From: Catalinimonas sp038039535
Lineage (GTDB): Bacteria; Bacteroidota; Bacteroidia; Cytophagales; Cyclobacteriaceae
Length of the DNA stretch: 64,000 nucleotides
NCBI RefSeq assembly: GCF_038039535.1
Contig: NZ_JBBPHP010000015.1
Coordinates: 70,029 to 134,028 of the forward strand
Direction: 5' to 3'
Both the position numbers and the translations under genes were made by a program. The notes beneath the pieces are model-generated. The model had not been told where the DNA came from. It made no database searches and was given only the letters and a program-made list of their open reading frames with translations. This document shows, one piece after another, positions 45,698-53,701 of the stretch; position 1 is the stretch's first letter, and every line of letters starts with the position of its first letter.

Positions 45698-45732
45698 TAA
45701 CGTAGAGATGCCAATTAAAGTAATGTAGAGAT
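45698..45732 (-). promoter_or_regulatory. Direct repeats upstream of SulP gene
   Basis: TAACGTAGAGAT (45698-45709) and TAATGTAGAGAT (45721-45732) match at 11 of 12 positions and are 23 bp apart. They lie about 110-150 bases upstream of the SulP start and are candidate sites for a direct-repeat-binding regulator. Confidence 0.3.
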
Positions 45733-46103
45733 TATACTAATTTGGGTGGGGGAGTACGTAACTTGGATTCAATTCCTTGTAGATGATTGAGGTATAAAAC
45801 ATATAAAGCTGCCTCATCATAAGCAGCTACAGTTAATGAAAATGAATCTGATAAAGTAAATTCTTTTAAGGATTCAGTTTCCTCTTTTTCGTTTTCTTGT
45901 CCCTCCCTATTCTCTTCACCTTCCATGTTCATGTCTTCCATCTCTATAACCTGTGATTGCTCGTAGGTGCATTTGATATTATTTAAAATACTTGAAGTAA
46001 GCGCATAAAAAGAAGGGCCGGTGAAAATGAGCACCAGTAAAATAGAAATAACTCTAGTCAATTGATGGCTGAGAATATAATAATTTGACTTGGTTAAATT
46101 CAT
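45732..46103 (-). CDS. Hypothetical single-TM protein
   Basis: A 123-residue protein with one clear TM helix (about 17-37), followed by a strongly acidic linker (MEDMNMEGEENREGQENEKEE) and a C-terminal segment ending RTPPPKLV. The acidic stretch is lower complexity than its neighbours. I do not recognise the family. It lies upstream of the SulP transporter in the same direction with about 145 bases between, so co-transcription is uncertain. Confidence 0.55.
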   Translation of the reverse strand: MNLTKSNYYILSHQLTRVISILLVLIFTGPSFYALTSSILNNIKCTYEQSQVIEMEDMNMEGEENREGQENEKEETESLKEFTLSDSFSLTVAAYDEAALYVLYLNHLQGIESKLRTPPPKLV

Positions 46104-46583
46104 TCACTTAAAGTTCGGAACTTGTTGAGTATAAAGTTTGAATTTATTAGAAGATACAAATTCAAAGAAAAAATTTCAATAAATTTAAAATGCTTTGATA
46201 AAATATACTCGTTGTTACGACAAAAATTGTCAATTTGTTAAGGAATAGCTAATTATTATTGAGGATATTCTTACAACTTTCAAATTAAAGACTTGTTCAT
46301 CCATTTGTTGGAATAAAAGCTTAGTAAAGCTTCTTAGTCTCAGACATTAGAATTATTTTTATAAATTTAGGAGCAAATAAACTTAAGTAATTACACAATA
46401 ATCTATGAGCATTGTATCTGATCTCTCACCTAATTTATTAAGAAATATTTATCTTTTTTTCCAGAATTCACCTTGCTCTTAGTTATATCAATAGTACTAA
46501 CTCCTTGTATTAAGTGTAAGTTCACTGAACAATTTTATTTCTTTATTATACTGCGATAGAAATTATTAATCAAACCTTTCTGA
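46104..46583. other. Divergent AT-rich intergenic region
   Basis: These 480 bases lie between the small membrane protein and the LacI gene and are strongly AT-rich. I see no ORF, RNA or clear terminator. A short palindrome GTTCACTGAAC occurs at 46520-46530, about 55 bases before the LacI start. Confidence 0.4.
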
Positions 46584-47660
46584 ATGAACATGAATCATAA
46601 AAATACTGAAGCCCCAAAAGTGGGTGTAAAAGAAATTGCCAGAAGGGCAAATGTATCAATTGCAACGGTAGACAGAGTGATTCATAACCGGAATGGGGTG
46701 TCAGAGGAGACTAAGAGAAAAATACAGCAGATTATCAAAGACATTGATTATCAACCTAATATACTTGCAAGCAGACTAGCTTCTAAAAAAGTGTATGAAC
46801 TTGCAGTGTTAATACCTGATGTGTCATCCGAAACTATCTATTGGGAAGCTCCTTTAAACGGAATAGCTAAGGCCGAAACTGAAATATCTAAATACGGTAT
46901 CAATATTCGTAAGTACCTTTATGATTTAAGTGATAAAGGATCTTTTCTGAGATTGGCGGAAAAAATACTATGTGAAAAAACTGATGGTATATTAATGGCA
47001 CCTTCTTTTATAGATGAGGCTACAGAATTTTCATTAAGATGTAAAGAGAAAAACATTCCTTTTGTATTTATCAACTCAGATATTCCTAACCTTCAAAGTC
47101 TCTGCTACATTGGTCCTGAGCTTTTTCAAAGCGGGTACCTGGCTGCGCATCTTCTTAGTTATGGCGTTAATGACGATGCCAAAATATTAGTGGTTAACAT
47201 ATCACGTGAAATTGATCATCACCACCACCTTTTACGCAAGGAAGAAGGCTTTAGAAAATATTTTGAAGAACATCAAAGACAGAACACAATAATCAAGATT
47301 GATGTATTACAAACTGAATACGAAGCTATTCAGAACTCTCTTATCAAAGTATTTGATAAACATCCGGATATACAGGCTATTTTTACTACAAACTCTAGAG
47401 TAGGGGCAGTAGGGCACTTTGTGGAGGTTTACAATAAAACCAACCTCCTGATCATAGGGTATGACTTTCTTCAGGATAATATTGATTTATTAAAAAGAGA
47501 TACGATTGATTTTTTAATTTGCCAAAAACCGGAAGAACAAGGTTACCGCGGCATCATGTCTTTATATCATCACCTGGTTTTGTCTACTGAGATTGAAAAA
47601 AATTACTACATGCCCATTGATATTATCACTAAAGAAAATTATAATTTTTATACAAACTGA
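46584..47660 (+). CDS. LacI/GalR-family transcriptional regulator
   Basis: A 358-residue regulator with an N-terminal LacI HTH (about 13-60: VGVKEIARRANVSIATVDRVIHNRNGVS) and a periplasmic-binding-like effector domain (about 70-345). The variant HTH segment VSIATVDRVI (rather than VSxxTVSRVL) is shared by one subgroup. It is encoded upstream of, and in the same direction as, a transporter-epimerase-aldolase operon and probably represses it. The effector is likely the substrate or an intermediate. A near-perfect palindrome lies in the 200 bases between it and the next gene. Confidence 0.9.
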   Translation: MNMNHKNTEAPKVGVKEIARRANVSIATVDRVIHNRNGVSEETKRKIQQIIKDIDYQPNILASRLASKKVYELAVLIPDVSSETIYWEAPLNGIAKAETEISKYGINIRKYLYDLSDKGSFLRLAEKILCEKTDGILMAPSFIDEATEFSLRCKEKNIPFVFINSDIPNLQSLCYIGPELFQSGYLAAHLLSYGVNDDAKILVVNISREIDHHHHLLRKEEGFRKYFEEHQRQNTIIKIDVLQTEYEAIQNSLIKVFDKHPDIQAIFTTNSRVGAVGHFVEVYNKTNLLIIGYDFLQDNIDLLKRDTIDFLICQKPEEQGYRGIMSLYHHLVLSTEIEKNYYMPIDIITKENYNFYTN

Positions 47661-47730
47661 ATAATCAAGGTTGAACCAGACCGTATTTTATTTCTGTCTT
47701 GAAATTTTTTGATGAAGAGTTTTTATTAAT

Positions 47731-47748
47731 TTCGGGTACGTACACGAA
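47731..47748. promoter_or_regulatory. Candidate LacI-type operator
   Basis: TTCGGGTACGTACACGAA is an 18-bp palindrome with one mismatched pair, centred on TACGTA with the central CG typical of LacI-family operators. It lies between the LacI gene and the Nramp-fold gene, about 115 bases before the latter's start. Confidence 0.55.
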
Positions 47749-47861
47749 TTTGCTGACTAAAATACATTTATAAACTAATACTCAACTAAGATTCAATCAT
47801 TCTAAGTATCATTAATGGGATACAATAAATTTTACATTACGATTATAATTTCAGGTACTCA

Positions 47862-49055
47862 ATGAGAAGTATTTTTAAATATCTAGGGCCTGGAATCATT
47901 ACTGCTGCATTAGTTTTTGGTCCTGGTAGTCTTACCATTACCTCAAAGCTGGGTTCACTTTATGCATACCATCACATCTGGGTGATCCTATTAGCTATTT
48001 TTTTTATGGTCATATTTACTGAAATGGGAGCAAGAATCGGAATTGCAACAGATTCCTCTTTGCTTGAAATTATTAAAGAAAAATGGGGGTATCCTGCTTC
48101 AGTGATATTGGGTCTTGGTATTTTTGCTATCACAGCATCATTTCAGGCTGGTAATACCGTGGGAGCAAGTTTGGCATTCGCAGAATTATTCAATACCAAT
48201 GTAGAACCCTGGGTATTGGTATTTACTTTTATGGCAGTAAGCTTACTATTTTTCAGATCATTTTACAAAGTACTGGAAAAAGTGATGATAGGATTGGTTG
48301 GTCTTATGCTGATATCCTTTTTGCTCACCTTACTATTGGCTTCGCCAAATTTGAGTGAACTGTTATTAGGGGTAGTGCCTAGCTTACCTGAGGGCTCTGA
48401 AGTGTTAACCATTGCATTGATTGCTTCAAGTTTTTCTGTAGTTGGCGCATTTTATCAGGCTTATTTGGTTAAAGAAAAGGGGTGGAGAAAAGAGCAGATA
48501 GAGCAGGGGAAAAGGGAAGCCATCACTGGTGTAATGGTTCTGGGAATGATTTCACTCTTTATACTTGTAAATGCTGCAGCTATACTTTTTCCCAAAGGAA
48601 TACAGGTTAATTCTGCCACCGATATGGGGTTGGCATTAGAACCTTTATATGGAAATACTGCAACGGTTATTTTCATGATGGGGTTATTCGGTGCATCATT
48701 TTCATCACTCATTGGTAATGCTACTATTGGAGGCTCACTTTTAGCAGATGCATTTGCAATGGGCAATCAATTAAAATCTCCAAAAGTAAGGATAATGATC
48801 ATGTTGGTTATGTTGATTGGTGCTGGAATAGCATTTAGATTCGGTCGCTTACCGCTAGAGTTAATTGTTTTCGCACAGGCAATCACCATCATTATTGCTC
48901 CCCTGGTAGGCATTGCACTTTTGGTATTAGCAAATGACAAGTCTAGAATGGGTAAATTCAAAAATGGAATTTGGAAGAATATAGGCGCGGTAATAGGCCT
49001 GATTCTTCTTTTATTTTTATCAGGTAGTCAGATTTACTTACAATTTATTAGATAA
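47862..49055 (+). CDS. Nramp-fold transporter lacking the metal-binding motifs
   Basis: A 397-residue Nramp-family membrane protein, about 11 TM helices. As in the paralogue at 34864-36153, the metal motifs are gone: TM1 reads VFGPGSLTITSKLG instead of DPGN, and TM6 reads SSFSVVGAFYQAYLV instead of MPH. It is the first gene of the LacI-controlled operon and is followed 6 bases later by the epimerase-like gene. The context (epimerase, DHDPS-type aldolase) points to uptake of a sugar acid or related organic substrate. Confidence 0.85.
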   Translation: MRSIFKYLGPGIITAALVFGPGSLTITSKLGSLYAYHHIWVILLAIFFMVIFTEMGARIGIATDSSLLEIIKEKWGYPASVILGLGIFAITASFQAGNTVGASLAFAELFNTNVEPWVLVFTFMAVSLLFFRSFYKVLEKVMIGLVGLMLISFLLTLLLASPNLSELLLGVVPSLPEGSEVLTIALIASSFSVVGAFYQAYLVKEKGWRKEQIEQGKREAITGVMVLGMISLFILVNAAAILFPKGIQVNSATDMGLALEPLYGNTATVIFMMGLFGASFSSLIGNATIGGSLLADAFAMGNQLKSPKVRIMIMLVMLIGAGIAFRFGRLPLELIVFAQAITIIIAPLVGIALLVLANDKSRMGKFKNGIWKNIGAVIGLILLLFLSGSQIYLQFIR

Positions 49056-49061
49056 TTCAAT

Positions 49062-50078
49062 ATGGAAGATTTAGTAAAACTGGAAGAAGAAATACTGGCA
49101 CCATCTCAGGACCTGATAGACGATATGAAAAGTCTTGATGGAGATATACTGATTTTGGGAGTTGGAGGTAAAATGGGACCGAGTCTGGCCATATTGGCTA
49201 AGCGAGCATTGTTCGCTTCTGGAAAAAACAATGAAGTGATTGGTGTCTCCCGTTTTTCAGATAGTAAAGTACAGAGTGAACTAGAAAATAAAGGGATTAC
49301 TACGCTCAAAGCAGATCTGTTAGATGAACAGGCGTTAAATAGTTTACCTGAAACCAAAAATATCATTTTCATGGCGGGTACTAAATTTGGTACCCAGGGA
49401 AACGAATCATTTACCTGGGCAATGAATGCCTATCTACCTGGAAGAGTAGCAGAAAAATTTAAAAAATCTAATATTGTAGTCTTTTCAACTGGTAATGTTT
49501 ATCCATTTGTAACGCTTTATTCTGGAGGAGCTACTGAAGAAACCACTCCAGATCCGGTTGGTGAGTATGCACAATCTTGTTTAGGAAGAGAAAGAATATT
49601 TGAACATTTTTCCAAACTGTATCAAATTCCAATGCTTATTTATCGGTTAAATTATGCTGTGGATTTTAGGTATGGCGTATTAGTTGAAATTGCAAAATCA
49701 GTTTTGGAGGATAAAGAAATTGATTTAACTACGGGGCATGCCAATGTTATATGGCAGGGAGATGCCAATGAATATGCTTTGCGTTCTTTAAATTATTGTA
49801 CAAATCCTCCTACCAAGTTGAATATCACTGGCCCAGAAACAGTATCAATACGTTGGGCAACAGAGGAATTTGGTAGACTGTTCAATAAAACTCCCAGATT
49901 TGTTAACCACGAACAAACAACCGCATTGTTAAATAACGCTTCAACAGCTCATAAGCTTTTTGGCTACCCCAAAGTGAGCTTAAAAACTATGATAAACATA
50001 GTCGCTACTTGGTTAAGTAAGGGGGGCGAAACAATTAACAAACCAACACATTTTCAAGAGCGAAAAGGTACTTTTTAA
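49062..50078 (+). CDS. NAD(P)-dependent epimerase/dehydratase-like protein
   Basis: A 338-residue extended-SDR protein. The N-terminal nucleotide-binding segment reads ILILGVGGKMGPSLAILA (about 30-48). Downstream it has IIFMAGTKFGT and FSTGNVYPF strands. The catalytic Tyr is in GEYAQSCLGRER (about 167-178); the usual Lys four residues after the Tyr is Cys here, so the standard YxxxK is missing. It is second in the LacI operon, 3 bases before the DHDPS-like gene. The role is oxidation, epimerisation or dehydration of the transported substrate; it is not a textbook epimerase. Confidence 0.85.
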   Translation: MEDLVKLEEEILAPSQDLIDDMKSLDGDILILGVGGKMGPSLAILAKRALFASGKNNEVIGVSRFSDSKVQSELENKGITTLKADLLDEQALNSLPETKNIIFMAGTKFGTQGNESFTWAMNAYLPGRVAEKFKKSNIVVFSTGNVYPFVTLYSGGATEETTPDPVGEYAQSCLGRERIFEHFSKLYQIPMLIYRLNYAVDFRYGVLVEIAKSVLEDKEIDLTTGHANVIWQGDANEYALRSLNYCTNPPTKLNITGPETVSIRWATEEFGRLFNKTPRFVNHEQTTALLNNASTAHKLFGYPKVSLKTMINIVATWLSKGGETINKPTHFQERKGTF

Positions 50079-50081
50079 TTT

Positions 50082-51143
50082 ATGAAAACACTTCAACCTG
50101 AAATCAAAAAATTACTTTTAGAAGGTACTGTGATACCAGCACATCCACTTGCTTTGAACGGCCAAAGAAATATGGATGAATGTAGGCAACGCGCACTTAC
50201 ACGCTATTATATAGACAGTGGGGCAGGAGGTATTGCGGTAGGAGTTCATACTACCCAATTTGAAATCAGGGAAAAAGAATTTAAACTCTTCCAGCCAGTA
50301 TTATCTCTGGCTTCAGAAGAAGTACAAAACGCGAATCTGAACAGACCATTTATTAAAGTTGCGGGCATTGTAGGGCCAACTGACCAAGCACTTAAAGAGG
50401 CTGAAATAGCTGTAAATTTTGGTTATGATTTGGGATTAGTAAGTAATGGTGGTTTAGCAGGTTTATCTGAAGCAGAATTAATAAAGAGGACAGAAAAAAT
50501 TGCTGAACTAATACCTGTGTTTGGATTCTATTTACAGCCTGCTGTAGGAGGAAAGGTTTTTAGTTTTGAGTTTTGGAAAGATTTTGCACAAATTCCTAAT
50601 GTACAAGCGATTAAAATGGCTCCATTCAACCGTTACCAGACGCTGGACGTTGTTAGAGCAGTTTGTCATGCATCACGCTATCAGGATATAGCCTTATATA
50701 CTGGCAATGATGATAATATTGTTGCTGATCTACTTACTACTTATCGTTTTAATATTGATGGTAAGATGAGAGAAAAAGCTATTGTAGGTGGATTACTTGG
50801 TCACTGGGCAGTATGGACAAGATCAGCAGTTAAATTATTAGAAGAAATCAAAAATGTTAAAAAAAGTGGCAATTCAGTTCCTTGTGATTTGCTCACCAAA
50901 GGCATAGCTGTAACTGATAGTAATGCCGCTTTTTTTGATTCAGCTAATCACTACAAAGGTTGTATTGCTGGAATCCACGAGGTGTTAAGAAGGCAGGGAT
51001 TACTGGAAGGAACATGGTGCTTAAATCCAGAAGAATGCATGTCTGACGGTCAAAGTGAAGAAATAAGCAGAGTTTATCATGACTATCCCGAGCTAAACGA
51101 TGATGAGTTTGTGATAAAAAATCTGGAAAAATGGCTTCGTTAA
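50082..51143 (+). CDS. Dihydrodipicolinate synthase-family aldolase, 3' end fused to IS
   Basis: A 353-residue class I aldolase of the DapA/NanA superfamily. The Schiff-base lysine is K178 in QAIKMAPFNRY, and the Tyr is Y150 in GFYLQPAVGG. The gene is last in the LacI-controlled operon. The IS3 element begins at 51132, so the final residues (WLR) and the stop codon are encoded by the IS terminal sequence. The protein is probably only slightly altered, as the length is in the normal range, but the native C-terminus cannot be seen. Likely substrate: a keto-sugar acid split to pyruvate. Confidence 0.85.
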   Translation: MKTLQPEIKKLLLEGTVIPAHPLALNGQRNMDECRQRALTRYYIDSGAGGIAVGVHTTQFEIREKEFKLFQPVLSLASEEVQNANLNRPFIKVAGIVGPTDQALKEAEIAVNFGYDLGLVSNGGLAGLSEAELIKRTEKIAELIPVFGFYLQPAVGGKVFSFEFWKDFAQIPNVQAIKMAPFNRYQTLDVVRAVCHASRYQDIALYTGNDDNIVADLLTTYRFNIDGKMREKAIVGGLLGHWAVWTRSAVKLLEEIKNVKKSGNSVPCDLLTKGIAVTDSNAAFFDSANHYKGCIAGIHEVLRRQGLLEGTWCLNPEECMSDGQSEEISRVYHDYPELNDDEFVIKNLEKWLR

Positions 51144-51899
51144 ATAGCATAAGACATGTGGTCTTAAGTGATTATAATTATGTATAGCTTTTTTGGTAGC
51201 GTGGTAAGCCTGGTGAAAAGAAGGAAAACCACTCTCAAGTAGAAATTCATGTTTTAATGTCAGGTTAGTTCTTTCCGCCAGAGCATTCTCATAGGGATCA
51301 GGAGATTCAGTCATAGAGACCATAATCTCATTGTTCTCTAATAAATGAATGTATTGATGGCAGCAGTACTGGATGCCCCGGTCAGAATGATGAATAAGTG
51401 GAGTAGGGGAGTCATCCTCTTTTTGGCATAATGCCATATCTAGCGCCATCAATGGCCCCCGGGCATGCAAAGTTGGATGTAGATTCCAACCAATGATCTT
51501 GCGAGAGAACGCATCGGTAATTAAGCTCAGATAACTAAAACGATTGCCAGTTCTAATGTAGGTGATATCAGACACCCAAAGTTCGTTGATTCTAGATGGT
51601 TCAAAATCCTGAGTGAGGTTTTCAAACTTTCTATATCCATGCTCTGAATAGGTGGTTTTAGCCCGTAAAGCTTTAGTTTTGACGAGCATATCTCTCTTTT
51701 TGAGGATTTCATGCAGTTTATCACGGCCACACTTAATGCCATTTTCTTGGCGAAAAGATACCATCATATAATGCAGTTTAAGTGTACCTACGCGAGGAAG
51801 TTTCTCTCGGATGTCTTTTACTTCTGCGATAATTTCTTCTTCAATATCGTCCTTAAGATGCTTCTGCTTTATAGCTTTATAATACGCATAACGTGTCAA
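51093..51899 (-). CDS. IS3-family transposase OrfB (rve integrase), 3' end runs into the host gene
   Basis: A 268-residue OrfB from a TTG; in life it is joined to OrfA by -1 frameshifting. The DDE catalytic triad is D111 (WVSDITYI), D173 (HHSDRGIQY) and E209 (NALAERTN). IS3 signature NYNHLRPH is near 241. The IS ends at 51132, so the last 13 residues are encoded by the aldolase gene read in reverse, and the stop is in host DNA. The normal C-terminus probably continues in another frame (SYAI-type ending before the IR), suggesting a 1-base deletion. Confidence 0.85.
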   Translation of the reverse strand: MTRYAYYKAIKQKHLKDDIEEEIIAEVKDIREKLPRVGTLKLHYMMVSFRQENGIKCGRDKLHEILKKRDMLVKTKALRAKTTYSEHGYRKFENLTQDFEPSRINELWVSDITYIRTGNRFSYLSLITDAFSRKIIGWNLHPTLHARGPLMALDMALCQKEDDSPTPLIHHSDRGIQYCCHQYIHLLENNEIMVSMTESPDPYENALAERTNLTLKHEFLLESGFPSFHQAYHATKKAIHNYNHLRPHVLCYLTKPFFQIFYHKLIIV

Positions 51900-52399
51900 A
51901 CCAAACAGTCCACAAAGAACTTGAAGTCCTTTGAGTGGATAGCGTATTTTTAGTTTTTTGACTGCTTGGCTCCAGGCTTTTTTCCGATTTTGATGTTAAA
52001 TTCTTCCTCAGCCACTTCAATCATCGTTTTATAGGCCTCAGCCTTTAACTGAGCCAATTCATTTTCTTTTTTCATCAGCCTAAGCTGCTTTTCAAGTTCC
52101 TTAATCTTCTGTTTATCTTTCAAATTAGCTTTAGTGTTACTTTTATTTTTAGTCATGTGATCTGGATTTATATAGGGTTGAACAAAGTATTTCTCGTGCC
52201 AACGCATCCATCGGTATAGTAATTTACTGGAAATGTGGTACTTATGGCAAGCCTGCTCTTCAGAAAGTAGCCCAGCCTGAACATATTGTACCGCTTGTTT
52301 TTTAGTTCTTAGCGAATAGTATTTTGAAGTGATCATGCTTAAATGGTTGATTAATAAAGAGTTACCAGTAGGTGTGTTGACTAATTTTCGGATGCGCCA
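51132..52399 (-). mobile_element. IS3-family insertion sequence, 1268 bp
   Basis: A complete element with OrfA/OrfB in the minus direction. The ends match imperfectly: the right end reads inward TGGCGCATCCGAAAATTAG and the left end TGGCTTCGTTAAATAG, both starting TGGC. The right end is identical to that of a second copy at 63924. Flanks show no target-site duplication (left ...GAAAAA, right TCAAG...), suggesting recombination or a deletion after insertion, or a boundary off by a few bases. It sits at the 3' end of the DHDPS-like gene. Confidence 0.85.
51950..52336 (-). CDS. IS3-family transposase OrfA (HTH)
   Basis: A 128-residue OrfA with an HTH region (about 1-50: YYSLRTKKQAVQYVQAG, CHKYHISSKLLYRWMRWHEKY) and a leucine-zipper-like helix (about 70-110). 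The gene ends in SKN and a TAA directly after a slippery A AAA AAC heptamer (minus strand, 51953-51959), where a -1 shift enters the OrfB frame (LKIRYPLKGLQVLCGLFG). A second A AAA AAG heptamer lies upstream at about 51979-51985. Confidence 0.85.
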   Translation of the reverse strand: MITSKYYSLRTKKQAVQYVQAGLLSEEQACHKYHISSKLLYRWMRWHEKYFVQPYINPDHMTKNKSNTKANLKDKQKIKELEKQLRLMKKENELAQLKAEAYKTMIEVAEEEFNIKIGKKPGAKQSKN

Positions 52400-52453
52400 T
52401 CAAGTTCAATAATTATTGTTATGTTAAATAGATTAACACCTTTACATATAAAA

Positions 52454-52477
52454 AAGAAGTCCTGTTCAGGACTTCTT
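52454..52477 (-). terminator. Intrinsic terminator of the TPR/gyrA operon
   Basis: AAGAAGTCCTG (52454-52464) pairs with CAGGACTTCTT (52467-52477); on the minus strand it is followed by TTTTTATATG, just downstream of the TPR gene's stop at 52506. Confidence 0.75.
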
Positions 52478-52505
52478 CTCTTTACATACGAATAATAATT
52501 GAATT

Positions 52506-53645
52506 CTATTGTCCACTAATTTCAGACTCAAGTGCAGCAGCTTTATCATCCATGCCGAGACGAGTATAAACAGTTTGAAGAGTAGACAGTGTTTTTTCAT
52601 CATCAGGCTTCAGCTCTTTAGATTTTTCCAGATAAGGAAGCGCTTTTTCAAAAAATACTTTTGCATTTCCTTCAATTTCCTCTCCACGCTCTTGATATTC
52701 TTTCAAATCCATTTCATTAGCTTCGGTAAGAATCTCGGCAGCTTTATTAAAATAGTATGCAGCTAAGTTGAAGTTTGCATCAAAATAATTAGGATCAAGC
52801 TCAATGGCTTTCTTATAGTTTTCAATAGCGTCTTCACCTCTACCCATTTGCTCATACAGATAAGCCCGGTTATAGAATAATATAGGATTATCACCTTCTT
52901 TCTCAATTGCTTTCGTAAGCTTTTGTTCAGCCTCGTCATAGCTTTCATCCTGAATCAAAACATTAATTTCTCTTTTCAGAAAATCTGAATTATCAGGGAA
53001 GGCATCCTGAGCTTTTCTTAAATATTCAACTGCCTTTTCATTATCCTTCTTCTCAACAAGGTAAATATATATTAAACTGTTGTAGAAATCTTCACTCTGA
53101 TAATCTAGTTCATCAACCAGATATGCATAATTTTCAGCAGCTACATCTAAATTTCCAGATTGTTGTGCAGAAATTCCACCGTAGATATAAGCAGTGGTAT
53201 CGTCAGGTAAAGCCATTTTGGCAATATCGAAATTTCTTATTGCGCTTTCAAAATCCTGCTCTTGGTATTTCTCAGCTCCGACGTTGATATTTTTAGCCCA
53301 AACTTCCTGAATTTTCTGATCAGCAAAAGTATAATGTACTGATCCTTCATCTTCTAGTTCTTTGGCTTTACGATAAGCATCCAATGCAGTCTGATAAGGT
53401 TCATCAGCCTGAACAGAATTAGTAGAATCCTCAGCTATAGCCTGATAAACTTGGCCATAAATGTACCATGTCTTACCATCGTCTTTAGTTTGTTCATCAG
53501 TAATAGCTGGATCAATTAAAGATTTTGCTTCAGCAAGCTCCTGATCTTCAAGTGCCCGCTCAGCTTTTCTTACATTTTTGTTTTGGCCAAATGATGTAAC
53601 AACTACAGCCAAACAAAGAATTAAACTTAAAGTGTACTTTTTCAT
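52506..53645 (-). CDS. TPR-repeat exported protein
   Basis: A 379-residue protein with a signal peptide (to about 20, VVTSFGQ) followed by tandem tetratricopeptide repeats. Several repeats are evident (EKYQEQDFESAIRNFDIAKMALPDDT, EDFYNSLIYIYL, NPILFYNRAYLYEQMGRGEDAIENYKKAIELDPN). It is probably a periplasmic scaffold or interaction protein. It lies 56 bases downstream of gyrA on the same strand and is probably in its operon. The partner is unknown. Confidence 0.85.
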   Translation of the reverse strand: MKKYTLSLILCLAVVVTSFGQNKNVRKAERALEDQELAEAKSLIDPAITDEQTKDDGKTWYIYGQVYQAIAEDSTNSVQADEPYQTALDAYRKAKELEDEGSVHYTFADQKIQEVWAKNINVGAEKYQEQDFESAIRNFDIAKMALPDDTTAYIYGGISAQQSGNLDVAAENYAYLVDELDYQSEDFYNSLIYIYLVEKKDNEKAVEYLRKAQDAFPDNSDFLKREINVLIQDESYDEAEQKLTKAIEKEGDNPILFYNRAYLYEQMGRGEDAIENYKKAIELDPNYFDANFNLAAYYFNKAAEILTEANEMDLKEYQERGEEIEGNAKVFFEKALPYLEKSKELKPDDEKTLSTLQTVYTRLGMDDKAAALESEISGQ

Positions 53646-53701
53646 AATTGTGCAGTATAGGTGACAACTTTTGTTACAAAAAATTAAATAAAAATTTATA
53701 G

